Positions 54,516 through 61,251 of a DNA stretch of 64,000 bases are shown in pieces. The stretch's first letter is position 1. Each line of letters begins with the position of its first letter. The DNA lies in contig JAFEBO010000009.1 in assembly GCA_018242625.1 (NCBI GenBank), forward strand, positions 1 to 64,000, given 5' to 3'. Made by a program: the position numbers and the translations under genes. This DNA comes from Planctomycetota bacterium. Lineage in GTDB: Bacteria > Planctomycetota > Phycisphaerae > Phycisphaerales > UBA1924. Below the pieces are notes generated by a model. The model was not told the origin of the DNA, made no database searches, and worked only from the letters and a program-made list of their open reading frames with translations.

Positions 54516-55382
54516 ATGCGAATCGCTGCCTTTCTTGTCGCCGCCGCCTGCCTTCCGGCTCTTGCCGCCGATCCGAAGCCGGTGACGGCAACTCCGACTT
54601 CCAAGGCGCCCGCCCCGGCTCAGTCCGGGGCGCAGCAGGCCCCGTCTCAGGCCCAGCCCGAGGCCGATGCTCTCCCGCCCCCGCCGCCGAAGATCGCCAT
54701 TCCCGATGGCCCGGCGGTCAGCAAGCAGGAGCTTGAGGGTGGGCTCATCATCGAGGACATCAAGATCGGTGAGGGGTACGAGGTGAAGCCGGGCGGCGCT
54801 GTGGTCGCTCTCTATCACGGCACGCTGAAGGAGAGCGGCAAGGAGTTTGACTCTGCTTTCCGCCGGGGCGAACCGGTTGCGTTTCCTCTGAGCGGCGTGA
54901 TCGAAGGCTGGCAGAAGGGTGTGCCGGGGATGAAGATCGGCGGGATCCGCAAGCTGACCGTGCCTGCCAAGATGGGCTACGGCGAGCGCGGGGCCGGCGC
55001 CAGCATCCCGCCCAACTCTGATCTGGTGTTCATCATCCAGCTCGAGGATGCGCTGCAGGTGATTGACGAGAAGCCGGGCACCGGGGAAGAGGCCACGAAT
55101 CAGGCCGTCGCCGTCACCACGTACGAGATCAAGGACAACGAGGGCAAGGTGGTGAGCAAGGCCGATTCGAGCAATCCTTATATCTGGGTTCCCAATGAGC
55201 TCATGGCCATGACGTACGGTCTGGAGGGAATGAAGGTCGGCGGTCGGCGCAAGATCATCGTCCCCAAGCAGATGTGCAAGACCAACCCGCAGTCGCAGAT
55301 CACGCTCCCGGCCGATCAGGGGGTGACGATCGAGTTCGATCTGCTGGGCGTGCGGAACTTTGGTCCCAAGAAGGGCAAGTGA
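54516..55382 (+). CDS. Exported FKBP-type peptidyl-prolyl isomerase with two FKBP domains
   Basis: 288 residues from ATG at 54516 (AAAGGAA 8 bp upstream). Signal peptide MRIAAFLVAAACLPALAA and a Pro/Ala linker with PAPAQSGAQQAPSQ. The first FKBP domain (~85-185) has AVVALYHGTLKESGKEFDSA, GVIEGWQKGVPGMKIGG and YGERGAGASIPPNSDLVF, matching active-site residues (aromatic, VI-x-GW, IPPN). The second (~190-285, GLEGMKVGGRRKIIVPKQM) lacks several active-site residues and may act as a chaperone or binding module. Periplasmic folding catalyst by inference. A strong terminator follows. Confidence 0.9.
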   Translation: MRIAAFLVAAACLPALAADPKPVTATPTSKAPAPAQSGAQQAPSQAQPEADALPPPPPKIAIPDGPAVSKQELEGGLIIEDIKIGEGYEVKPGGAVVALYHGTLKESGKEFDSAFRRGEPVAFPLSGVIEGWQKGVPGMKIGGIRKLTVPAKMGYGERGAGASIPPNSDLVFIIQLEDALQVIDEKPGTGEEATNQAVAVTTYEIKDNEGKVVSKADSSNPYIWVPNELMAMTYGLEGMKVGGRRKIIVPKQMCKTNPQSQITLPADQGVTIEFDLLGVRNFGPKKGK

Positions 55383-55407
55383 TTCGCCGGGAGATTTGAA
55401 CTCTTGA

Positions 55408-55436
55408 GGGCGAGCCGGCGGCTCGCCCTTTTCTTT
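55408..55436 (+). terminator. Intrinsic terminator after the FKBP gene
   Basis: GGGCGAGCC pairs with GGCTCGCCC (9 bp) around a GGC loop, followed by TTTTCTTTT. It lies between the convergent FKBP and Nudix genes and starts 25 bp after the FKBP stop. Confidence 0.9.
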
Positions 55437-55470
55437 TGCTGCAACGGAGATCGCGAGAACAGAGCAAGGG

Positions 55471-55881
55471 CTAGATGCGGGCCGATTTGAGGCCGGCGGC
55501 GATGGCGAGAAATGCGGCGCGGTGCCAGTCGGAGAGGTCGCTGGCGCTGAGCATGGCGGTTTCTTCCATCCATACGGCTTCGTAGCCGGGCTCGAGTGCG
55601 CGGACTGTTCCTTCTTCGGGGCCCTCGAGGAGGTAGAACCAGGCTTGGCCCTTGGGGGTGTGGAGGACGAGGACGAGGGTGAGATCTCCGGCGACGAAGC
55701 CGAGTTCTTCGACGAGTTCGCGGCGCAGGCAGAGTTGGGGATCTTCGTCGTCGTGGCGCGTGCCGCCGAAGCAGGTGAGGAGGCCGGGGGCGTCGGCCTC
55801 GGTGAGGGGGCGGCGTTCGAGCACGTGGCGTCCCTTCGAATCGATGAGCACGGCGCAGCAGAAGCGGGGTTGCGCGTTCAT
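55471..55881 (-). CDS. Nudix hydrolase
   Basis: 136 residues, a minimal Nudix domain. The Nudix box is complete: G-x5-E-x7-RE-x2-EE-x-G, read here as GTRHDDE followed by RELVEELGF. Preceded by the strand CCAVLIDSKGRHVLERR and by LTCFGG. Members hydrolyse nucleoside diphosphates linked to other moieties; substrate not predictable. Cytoplasmic. Convergent with the FKBP gene. Confidence 0.9.
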   Translation of the reverse strand: MNAQPRFCCAVLIDSKGRHVLERRPLTEADAPGLLTCFGGTRHDDEDPQLCLRRELVEELGFVAGDLTLVLVLHTPKGQAWFYLLEGPEEGTVRALEPGYEAVWMEETAMLSASDLSDWHRAAFLAIAAGLKSARI

Positions 55882-55960
55882 CGCGGAAGAGTAGTTGATC
55901 CTGCGGAATCAACCCCCTTGGCCGGGAGGCGGCCGGACGGTTCCGGCCGCCGGCTGCGTT

Positions 55961-56167
55961 TCAGGACTTCTGGCTGGAACGTCCCTGGTCCTGGCGTTCG
56001 TGATTCTGGCGTTCGTGGTCCTGGCGTCCCTGGTTCTGGCCTCCCTGCTTGTCGCCGGACTTCTCGTGCTGCGAGGCGCCGGATTTACCCTGCGCGGAGC
56101 GGGAGTTTTCCGACCCCTTCTTGTCGCTTGATGTCTGACCCGACTGAGATTTTTCTTTCGCTGCCAT
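55961..56167 (-). CDS. Low-complexity hydrophilic small protein with pentapeptide repeats
   Basis: 68 residues (MAAKEKSQSGQTSSDKKGSE), with AGGAG 7 bp before the ATG. Almost no hydrophobic residues; rich in Gln, Ser, Lys, Gly. The C-terminal third consists of four tandem five-residue units of the type [QH]-[GE]-[GR]-Q-[ND], encoded by four 15-bp DNA repeats at 55988-56047. Composition resembles stress-induced hydrophilins or disordered DNA-binding tails. It follows the Ser/Arg-rich small gene by 35 bp on the same strand. Confidence 0.6.
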   Translation of the reverse strand: MAAKEKSQSGQTSSDKKGSENSRSAQGKSGASQHEKSGDKQGGQNQGRQDHERQNHERQDQGRSSQKS

Positions 56168-56202
56168 GATTGGGCTCCTGGTGTGGCCTGGGGTGGTGGG
56201 GC

Positions 56203-56349
56203 TCAGTGCCTGCTTTCGCCGGAACGGCCGCGGCCGGTGGAGCGGCTGCGGGTGGACGTCTTTGCGCGCCCGCCCTGGCCGCCGCGGCGAGAGGTGCTCT
56301 TCTGCGAGGATGAACGATTCGATGACCTGCTGCTGCGTGTGGACTGCAT
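56203..56349 (-). CDS. Ser/Arg-rich small protein
   Basis: 48 residues from ATG at 56349 (TCGGAG 8 bp upstream). Begins MQSTRSSRSSNRSSSQKS; almost only Ser, Arg, Gly, Thr and Gln, with an RGGQGGR element. Strongly basic and disordered, so nucleic-acid binding is plausible. Same strand and 35 bp upstream of the next small low-complexity gene; likely a two-gene unit. Family unknown. Confidence 0.5.
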   Translation of the reverse strand: MQSTRSSRSSNRSSSQKSTSRRGGQGGRAKTSTRSRSTGRGRSGESRH

Positions 56350-56797
56350 GGCTGAACTCCGATTTGCCCGAGAGGTCGTTCCGACGCGGACCGAGCGGCT
56401 CGGGGCGGACACCGCTTGTGCGGCACGGGGAATTCTGCTTCGCTCACTCAACTACTTTGTGAAGTGTGATTCAGAAGATGTTCAGAGAGGTGCGTGTTCA
56501 CAGCAGACGCCGCCACGTCCAGTGCCATCGGATCCTGCGGTGGGAACGCGTGCGGGCTCTTTTGGCGGCACGGTCTCTCCGCAGGAAAGGCATCGCAATC
56601 GCATCAACACGGCAGAGTCGCACTATGCGCATACAGACCTCCACGAGCAAACTTGGAGCGGCGTACACGGAGGCGGTGAGCAGGCAATAAATAGCGGTTT
56701 ATGCGCTTTGCGCGCATCCGGATGCGGGAAGGCGTGGACGGGGAGGATTACCCAGGATGCGCGGCGGGCGTGCGACGGAATTCCCCGTTCGGAAAAC
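56350..56797. other. Intergenic region
   Basis: About 450 bases without a convincing gene on either strand. It contains a perfect 14-bp palindrome CGCATCCGGATGCG at 56713-56726 and should contain the promoter of the two small minus-strand genes, but no clear hexamers are visible. Unlike the sequence right of 57.5 kb it shows no REP-like palindromes. Confidence 0.4.
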
Positions 56798-57427
56798 TCA
56801 CGTCTGAGGGATTGAGCTTGGGGCAGGAGGGGCGTGGGGAGGAGGAGTCTCGGGCTGGCGCTTCTTGGCGGGCGAGGCGGATGGGATGTGCGATTTTTGG
56901 GTCGGCAGGCCGAGGCTGGCGATGCGGATGAGAAGGGCGGAGGCCTGCATGGCGGCTTTGTCGGAGCGGTTGTTGTGGGGGTCGCCGGTTGTGCCTTTGG
57001 AGTTGTGGCAGCGATCGACCTGATGGAGCGCGAGGATGTGGCCGGCGGAGCGGGCGGCGGCGGGGAGGAAGGATTTGGCGACGAAGCGGGCACGGACCAC
57101 AACGGCCTGAGCGATGGATTCCATGCGGGCGGCGATATCGGGGCGGAGCATCCACACGGTGAGGGCTTCGAGCGAGATCTCGAAGTCGTTGGCGATATCC
57201 ATGAGCGAGGCGGACGGATCGGCGAGGGCGAGGAAAAGCTCGTGCTCGACTTTGGGCGGGATGGGGCGGCCGAAGTCGGGCGAGAAGTCGGGCGAAATTT
57301 CGGGCTTGAGCGGGTCGGCGATGGGGTGGGGGTTGTGGGGGTCGGGGGAATGGGGGTCGGGGCGGGCGGAGCGATTGAGGTTGGGGAGGCTTTGGAGGTC
57401 GGGAGAGGGCGGGTTTGCGTGGATCAT
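56798..57427 (-). CDS. Hypothetical protein with helix-turn-helix-like segment
   Basis: 209 residues from ATG at 57427; an ATG 24 bases upstream gives a slightly longer form. Both ends are Pro-rich and low-complexity. The centre (about 65-110) reads VEHELFLALADPSASLMDIANDFEISLEALTVW, with the spacing of a helix-turn-helix as in terminase-small-subunit-like or other phage proteins. HQVDRCHNS and DKAAMQASALLIRIASLG follow. Proteins of this kind recur in planctomycete genomes without known function. It borders the palindrome-rich RAYT region. Weak support beyond the ORF itself. Confidence 0.5.
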   Translation of the reverse strand: MIHANPPSPDLQSLPNLNRSARPDPHSPDPHNPHPIADPLKPEISPDFSPDFGRPIPPKVEHELFLALADPSASLMDIANDFEISLEALTVWMLRPDIAARMESIAQAVVVRARFVAKSFLPAAARSAGHILALHQVDRCHNSKGTTGDPHNNRSDKAAMQASALLIRIASLGLPTQKSHIPSASPAKKRQPETPPPHAPPAPSSIPQT

Positions 57428-57599
57428 GGTTCTGGGCAGCATGCCATACATTTACCGTACGCAATCCTGGAATCGCTGGTTTTGGGGCGGATTTTTGTAA
57501 GTGGTGAAGGGAGAGGGGGTTGGGAGGTTGGGAGACGAAGGCCGAGGGCCGGGGAGGCCATGGGCTTTGACGGGGACGAGGTGTGAGAGAGGGCATTCC

Positions 57600-57630
57600 A
57601 AAGCCCATGGCTTGGAAAGCCATGGGCTTT
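57600..57630. repeat. REP-like palindrome 1
   Basis: Perfect 14-bp inverted repeat AAAGCCCATGGCTT / AAGCCATGGGCTTT with a GGA loop. A half-site GCCATGGGCTTT occurs 32 bp to its left (57557-57568). Located downstream (3') of the RAYT gene. Confidence 0.85.
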
Positions 57631-57655
57631 TCGTTGTTGACAAGGCGGGAGCGTC

Positions 57656-57686
57656 AAAGCCCATGAGCTCGGAGCTCATGGGCTTT
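57656..57686. repeat. REP-like palindrome 2
   Basis: Perfect 15-bp inverted repeat AAAGCCCATGAGCTC / GAGCTCATGGGCTTT separated by a single G. The outer arm AAAGCCCATG is identical to palindromes 1 and 3 while the inner four or five bases vary with compensating changes, so the pairing is conserved. It ends 17 bp from the RAYT stop codon. Confidence 0.85.
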
Positions 57687-57703
57687 CGGAGACGGGGGGA
57701 CGC

Positions 57704-58255
57704 TTACGAGTGCTCTCTGGTCTTGGATGGCAGTCGCCAGATCGCGGCGCCGGAGTTTTCGTGACGCAGGATGTAACGGGCGGTCGCGATCTGGTGGTCG
57801 CGGTCTCTGATGGGCCAGGGACGGTTGCGGATTGCCCAGATTCCGCCGGCGTCGCAGTGGCCGGACTCTGAGAGTGCGCGGGCGCTGCGCGACTTGGCGA
57901 TGCCCATCCACTTTCTTGGATTGTGATCACGGAACCGGGCGAGGACGTGGTAGTGGATGCGATCGACGGCGACGGCCACCACTTCGATGTTGTGAAACGT
58001 CAGAGTGGAGACGAAGACATCGCGGGCGATGCATTGCGCTGCTGGCGTCAGCCTGATCGCATCGTTTGGGATCATCAGCGCTTTGGATTGCGCGAGCAGA
58101 TTCTCATATTGCTCGGGCCTGGGTGGATTCCTGTAGTCGCCCTCGACGTGCTCGCGATGGTGACGCGTGCGCCAGCCACGCGGATCGCCACGCAGCCAGC
58201 TCCCGTAGGTGCAGCCTGTGATGTGGTACCAGTCGTTCCATGGCTGGTGCGCCAT
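57704..58255 (-). CDS. REP-associated tyrosine transposase (RAYT, IS200/IS605-like HUH endonuclease)
   Basis: 183 residues. Single-strand-specific HUH nuclease: the HUH motif is H101-Y-H103 in DRIHYHVLARF, and the catalytic Tyr is probably Y161 in TARYILRHE. The N-terminus WYHITGCTYGSWLRGD is typical of planctomycetal members. RAYTs are immobile, domesticated relatives of IS200/IS605 transposases thought to spread REP palindromes. The gene is bracketed by palindromes 1 and 2 on its 3' side and 3 on its 5' side with no terminal inverted repeats of a normal insertion sequence, so this is a REPtron-like arrangement rather than an intact IS. Confidence 0.85.
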   Translation of the reverse strand: MAHQPWNDWYHITGCTYGSWLRGDPRGWRTRHHREHVEGDYRNPPRPEQYENLLAQSKALMIPNDAIRLTPAAQCIARDVFVSTLTFHNIEVVAVAVDRIHYHVLARFRDHNPRKWMGIAKSRSARALSESGHCDAGGIWAIRNRPWPIRDRDHQIATARYILRHENSGAAIWRLPSKTREHS

Positions 58256-58346
58256 GGGGGGAGTACATCAAGGTCGAGGGGTCGCGTCAAGCGGAGAGGA
58301 AAGCCGGTGGTGGGAACGACCTTTGGCGTCAAACGGGGAGAAGACG

Positions 58347-58377
58347 AAAGCCCATGGCCTGGGAGGCCATGGGCTTT
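58347..58377. repeat. REP-like palindrome 3
   Basis: Perfect 14-bp inverted repeat AAAGCCCATGGCCT / AGGCCATGGGCTTT with a GGG loop, 91 bp upstream of the RAYT start codon. Outer arm AAAGCCCATG identical to palindromes 1 and 2. Confidence 0.85.
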
Positions 58378-58426
58378 GGGGGCATCAGGATGTTCATGCG
58401 CGCGGGCGGGATGGTGAGCGGAAGAA

Positions 58427-58472
58427 GAAAGGCACGCGGACCTCGGAGGAGGCGGGGTTTGTGGCACGATGC
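58427..58472. repeat. Degenerate GTGGCAC-type palindrome
   Basis: GGCAC...ACCTCGGAGGA...TGTGGCACGATGCG matches the palindrome at 60359-60387 and its GTGGCACGGTGCG tail, but the 3' arm is decayed. It stands ~50 bp left of the 96-bp repeat copy A, the same order seen for palindrome and copy B around 60.2 kb. Confidence 0.6.
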
Positions 58473-58518
58473 GGGGGTGGGTTGGGGTTGGGGAATGCTG
58501 GAGGTCAGGGGCAACGGC

Positions 58519-58614
58519 GTTTGACCTCGAAACCAAAGACACACCACTCGCTCAAAGCCGCGAGTGGTGGCAAGAACGGTTGGAGGCTTCAGGTTGGCGA
58601 GTGGTGCCACCTGC
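58519..58614. repeat. 96-bp repeat, copy A
   Basis: Starts GTTTGACCTCGAAACC, carries a 10-bp inverted repeat CACCACTCGC / GCGAGTGGTG (58542-58569), and ends GGCGAGTGGTGCCACCTGC. Copy B at 60247-60342 has the same length; by my count they differ at five positions. The copies bracket the hypothetical gene at 58653-59630 as direct repeats. Confidence 0.9.
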
Positions 58615-58652
58615 CGGGGACGGCAATCGCATCCGACGCAAGACAAGATGCA

Positions 58653-59630
58653 TTACTGCGCCCATCCCACTTCCATCATGTATTTCTGAAGCTCTTCAGG
58701 CGGCATGATTGCAGTATGCGTCCCTTCCACCTTGTACGCAATCTCAAACCACCTTCCGTCTCGATACCACCAAAGTCGCTTCGATACAGAGCCCGGGCCC
58801 TGCTGGAAGCACCAGCACGCGAAACGGATGAACTCGCCCACGAATGCCAGGTCGCCCGCCGTTTCCAGCGGCAGCGCAAAGACTTGGGCCCGGGTGGGGA
58901 TGGTCACAAACGCGCCGTGCGGCCCGAGAAGCGCGGGGTACTTTTCAAGCTCAAGTGCCGCGCCCGCTGAATAGAACGAATCGGCTTGCACCACCTGCGC
59001 CGGCCCGAAACGACTGGAGTCAATCGTCGTTGCCTCCGCGGCAAAGGACTTCATGGTGTTCTCGAGGGCGATCTCGAAGAGTTCCGAATCGGTCCGATGC
59101 CACTTGGCAGCCCTTTCCGGCGACACAGAATCGATCGACTCCGGAAGATCGACGGAAAGAGTTGTAGCCAGGCCCGGGATGTCCGACCGCGTGACCGAAT
59201 TGGTCAAAAACGACCCGACCTCCACGTCCCAAAGCCTGACTCGAAGTCGGGGCTTGGCAAACTCCCAGCTCTCGAGTTGCTCTGTGAACTTCCGATTCTG
59301 ATCTTGCGCCCGAGTCATCGTGTCGAAGTGATCCGCGACGCGCCCCCTCATCTCGCTCAAGTCGCGAGCGTCCGCCCACGCGCAATTCTGCAAGAGATTC
59401 TGAAGCCCGTACACGCTTTCACTCCCGGTCGGCGTAACCGTCCCCTCCCGACTGATCGTGACCGCGATGCCCCGCCGAACGAAGTAGTCTTCCACGACAT
59501 TCATGAACGCGCGAAATGGCTCCGCCGATTTCATCGGCTCGGCCCAATCCGGGAATTCCGATTCCCACCAGCGCTCCTGCGCCACCGGCTTCGGCGATCT
59601 AGTAAACAACTTGCGGATGCGTTGAAACAC
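58653..59630 (-). CDS. Hypothetical protein between two repeat blocks
   Basis: About 325 residues if the GTG at 59630 is the start; the frame remains open to 59846, but that upstream part consists of palindromic repeats and no good ribosome-binding site is visible, so the start is uncertain. Begins VFQRIRKLFTRSPKPVAQ. Soluble; contains WWESEFPDWAEPMKSAEPF, an aromatic-rich C-terminal end (LWWYRDGRWFEIAYKVEGTH) and no recognised domain. GC is lower and codon use less biased than in core genes nearby, consistent with an acquired or fast-evolving gene. It may be cargo of the flanking repeats. Confidence 0.6.
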   Translation of the reverse strand: MFQRIRKLFTRSPKPVAQERWWESEFPDWAEPMKSAEPFRAFMNVVEDYFVRRGIAVTISREGTVTPTGSESVYGLQNLLQNCAWADARDLSEMRGRVADHFDTMTRAQDQNRKFTEQLESWEFAKPRLRVRLWDVEVGSFLTNSVTRSDIPGLATTLSVDLPESIDSVSPERAAKWHRTDSELFEIALENTMKSFAAEATTIDSSRFGPAQVVQADSFYSAGAALELEKYPALLGPHGAFVTIPTRAQVFALPLETAGDLAFVGEFIRFACWCFQQGPGSVSKRLWWYRDGRWFEIAYKVEGTHTAIMPPEELQKYMMEVGWAQ

Positions 59631-59714
59631 AGGAGTCAGTCTACTCAAAGGCGCAAACCAATGCTTCAGAGCATCTCTATCGCCTCCACCCCCGGTCCGC
59701 CGCCCCACAATTCC

Positions 59715-59831
59715 GCACTCCGAAGGAGTGCAACCTCTCCCCGCCTCCCGCCCCAAAGGGGCACCCGAGCCCCAGCCCAGGGCACCGCCCTGGGTCCCCG
59801 CGAACAAAACAATCCCAAGCCCCAAAGGGGC
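59715..59831. repeat. Cluster of short palindromes
   Basis: Four inverted repeats in 117 bp: GCACTCC/GGAGTGC (59715-59731), GCCCC/GGGGC with AAA loop (59750-59762), CCCAGGGC/GCCCTGGG with ACC loop (59776-59794), and GCCCC/GGGGC again (59819-59831). None has a T-tract. They are unrelated in sequence to the REP-like AAAGCCCATG family. Confidence 0.75.
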
Positions 59832-60103
59832 GACCCACACTCGCACGCCACGACCCGCGGCCGATTCATGGGCCTTACCCAGGACACGGCTTGTGCCGCG
59901 CTACCAGCGTCCGATCTTTGCTTGTTCGGCTGTCTCAGTGGGAGTCACACAACCAGACCCAAGGCCGCCGTCCTTCAAACCACAACCTGGTCAGCGCGTT
60001 CAATCTGGTCCGAAGGAGGACAAAGGGCGAGGCCACCCGCCGTTCGATGTGGAAGCAGACGGTACATCCTGGGATTCGGTGAACTTGCCTTCGGGTTTTC
60101 GTG

Positions 60104-60133
60104 CCACTGACGTTGGCTTGGCAACGTCAGTGG
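60104..60133. repeat. CACTGAC palindrome 1
   Basis: CCACTGACGTTG pairs perfectly with CAACGTCAGTGG (12 bp) around GCTTGG. The outer CACTGAC arm is shared with the palindromes at 60160 and 60359. Confidence 0.8.
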
Positions 60134-60159
60134 GCTTGAATCAAGAGGATCCGAAGACA

Positions 60160-60188
60160 CACTGACCTCGGAGGAACCGAGGTCAGTG
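60160..60188. repeat. CACTGAC palindrome 2
   Basis: CACTGACCTCGG pairs perfectly with CCGAGGTCAGTG (12 bp) around AGGAA, followed by GCACGGTGCG, a tail also present after the palindrome at 60359 and (as GCACGATGCG) after the degenerate copy at 58427. Confidence 0.85.
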
Positions 60189-60246
60189 GCACGGTGCGCT
60201 CAAGGACATCTGGCCGGAAGCAGGACAAGGGTCGATGCCGCCGGCC

Positions 60247-60342
60247 GTTTGACCTCGAAACCAAAGACACACCACTCGCTCAAAGCCGCGAGTGGTGGCA
60301 CGTGCGGTTGGAGGTTTCAGGTTGGCGAGTGGTGCCATCTGC
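60247..60342. repeat. 96-bp repeat, copy B
   Basis: Second copy of the 96-bp unit described at 58519-58614, in direct orientation, about 1.73 kb to the right. Its inverted repeat CACCACTCGC / GCGAGTGGTG is intact. It is flanked on both sides by CACTGAC palindromes (60160 and 60359). Confidence 0.9.
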
Positions 60343-60358
60343 ACGAAGCAGAAAGGCA

Positions 60359-60387
60359 CACTGACCTTGGAGGAACCAAGGTCTGTG
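60359..60387. repeat. CACTGAC palindrome 3
   Basis: CACTGACCTTGG pairs with CCAAGGTCTGTG with one mismatch (12 positions), loop AGGAA, then GCACGGTGCG. Differences from palindrome 2 in the inner arm are compensated on the other side, so pairing has been maintained. Confidence 0.75.
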
Positions 60388-60407
60388 GCACGGTGCGTTG
60401 GGCGCCT

Positions 60408-61214
60408 TCAGCGCTGGGGCGATGCCGGAAGGTCAGGGCCGCCCGCCGCGGCTGGCGAAGGCGTCGTTATGCGCTTCTCGATCGCGCGAATGAATCTCAC
60501 AACTGCAACAACATGGCTGTAAATCAGGAGTGCTTCGTCGTAATTTAGCAGTGCGTTTGGGTGCGCCAGGCTCTGGTTGTTCCGAACGTGGTTGAACGGG
60601 TCCATCGTTCCGAGCGCGTACTTCAGAATCTTCTCGGCCATTTCTGATTCGAGATGATTGTTGCTCTTCAGGTACTTCAAGTACTTACCAAGAACGCTGT
60701 GGGCTGGTTCATCGCGAGTGGCGTCGACGCCGTGAGTCAAACAAAGCTGCCGCAGGTACGTCACGAAATACGTATGTAGTCGATCAAGACCAGTTTGCGG
60801 CATATTCGTCTCGATGGCCTGCTTCACAGAATTCGCGAGAGCAGAAAAGGTCGCTTCACTGGTATCCGCAACTACGTGCTCAAGCACTGGCGCGCTCTGC
60901 TTCAACCGCTGCGCAATCCGTTCGCAAGTGGCGATCGTCTCGTCCGAAGGTCTGTTGGGGGTCGATTTAACGTATTCGACTAGCGCTGAGACAAGACTTC
61001 CGACAATGTGATTCGGCTCTGCTTCGAAAAACGATCGGAGGCGATTCGCCTTGGACGTTCCTCTGCTCAGGTATTTTCCGTTGTCAATGTTGCAGGCGAC
61101 CGCGTCTTGGATAAATTCGTTAAACGTCCTATCGGAGAAATCCGAGACGTATCCCGAGCCCATGCCCAGGCATTGTTCAATCGCCCGCTTCTCGACAAAA
61201 TTCAAATCTGACAT
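60408..61214 (-). CDS. AbiJ-like abortive-infection protein with HEPN nuclease motif
   Basis: 268 residues from ATG at 61214; an in-frame GTG at 61271 overlaps the upstream kinase and was rejected. The N-terminal ~80 residues (GMGSGYVSDFSDRTFNEF, GTSKANRLRSFFEAE) match the small N-terminal domain found in AbiJ-type phage-defence proteins. The C-terminal part (~190-250) is HEPN-like and carries R211-x6-H218 (RNNQSLAH), the R-x4-6-H motif of HEPN ribonucleases, followed by NALLNYDEALLIYSHVVAVV. AbiJ proteins are thought to shut down translation by cleaving RNA after phage infection. It lies 37 bp after the stop of a large Ser/Thr kinase on the same strand and beside a repeat array, i.e. in an accessory region. 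Confidence 0.75.
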   Translation of the reverse strand: MSDLNFVEKRAIEQCLGMGSGYVSDFSDRTFNEFIQDAVACNIDNGKYLSRGTSKANRLRSFFEAEPNHIVGSLVSALVEYVKSTPNRPSDETIATCERIAQRLKQSAPVLEHVVADTSEATFSALANSVKQAIETNMPQTGLDRLHTYFVTYLRQLCLTHGVDATRDEPAHSVLGKYLKYLKSNNHLESEMAEKILKYALGTMDPFNHVRNNQSLAHPNALLNYDEALLIYSHVVAVVRFIRAIEKRITTPSPAAAGGPDLPASPQR

Positions 61215-61251
61215 GCCAGATTCTACAGGCGCTGGCCATTGACCTACCCGG

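Noticed and set aside
51900-54818. 980-aa minus-strand open frame opposite the SPFH gene
   Set aside because: Leu/Asp/Arg-rich antisense of the well-supported SPFH and FKBP region, without any recognisable domain.
57704-58255. Intact insertion sequence
   Set aside because: The HUH gene has no IS ends or target duplications, only REP-like hairpins; a domesticated RAYT fits better.
57550-60400. CRISPR array
   Set aside because: Repeats are palindromic and irregularly spaced, spacers are not of constant length and no cas gene is present. REP-type elements explain them.
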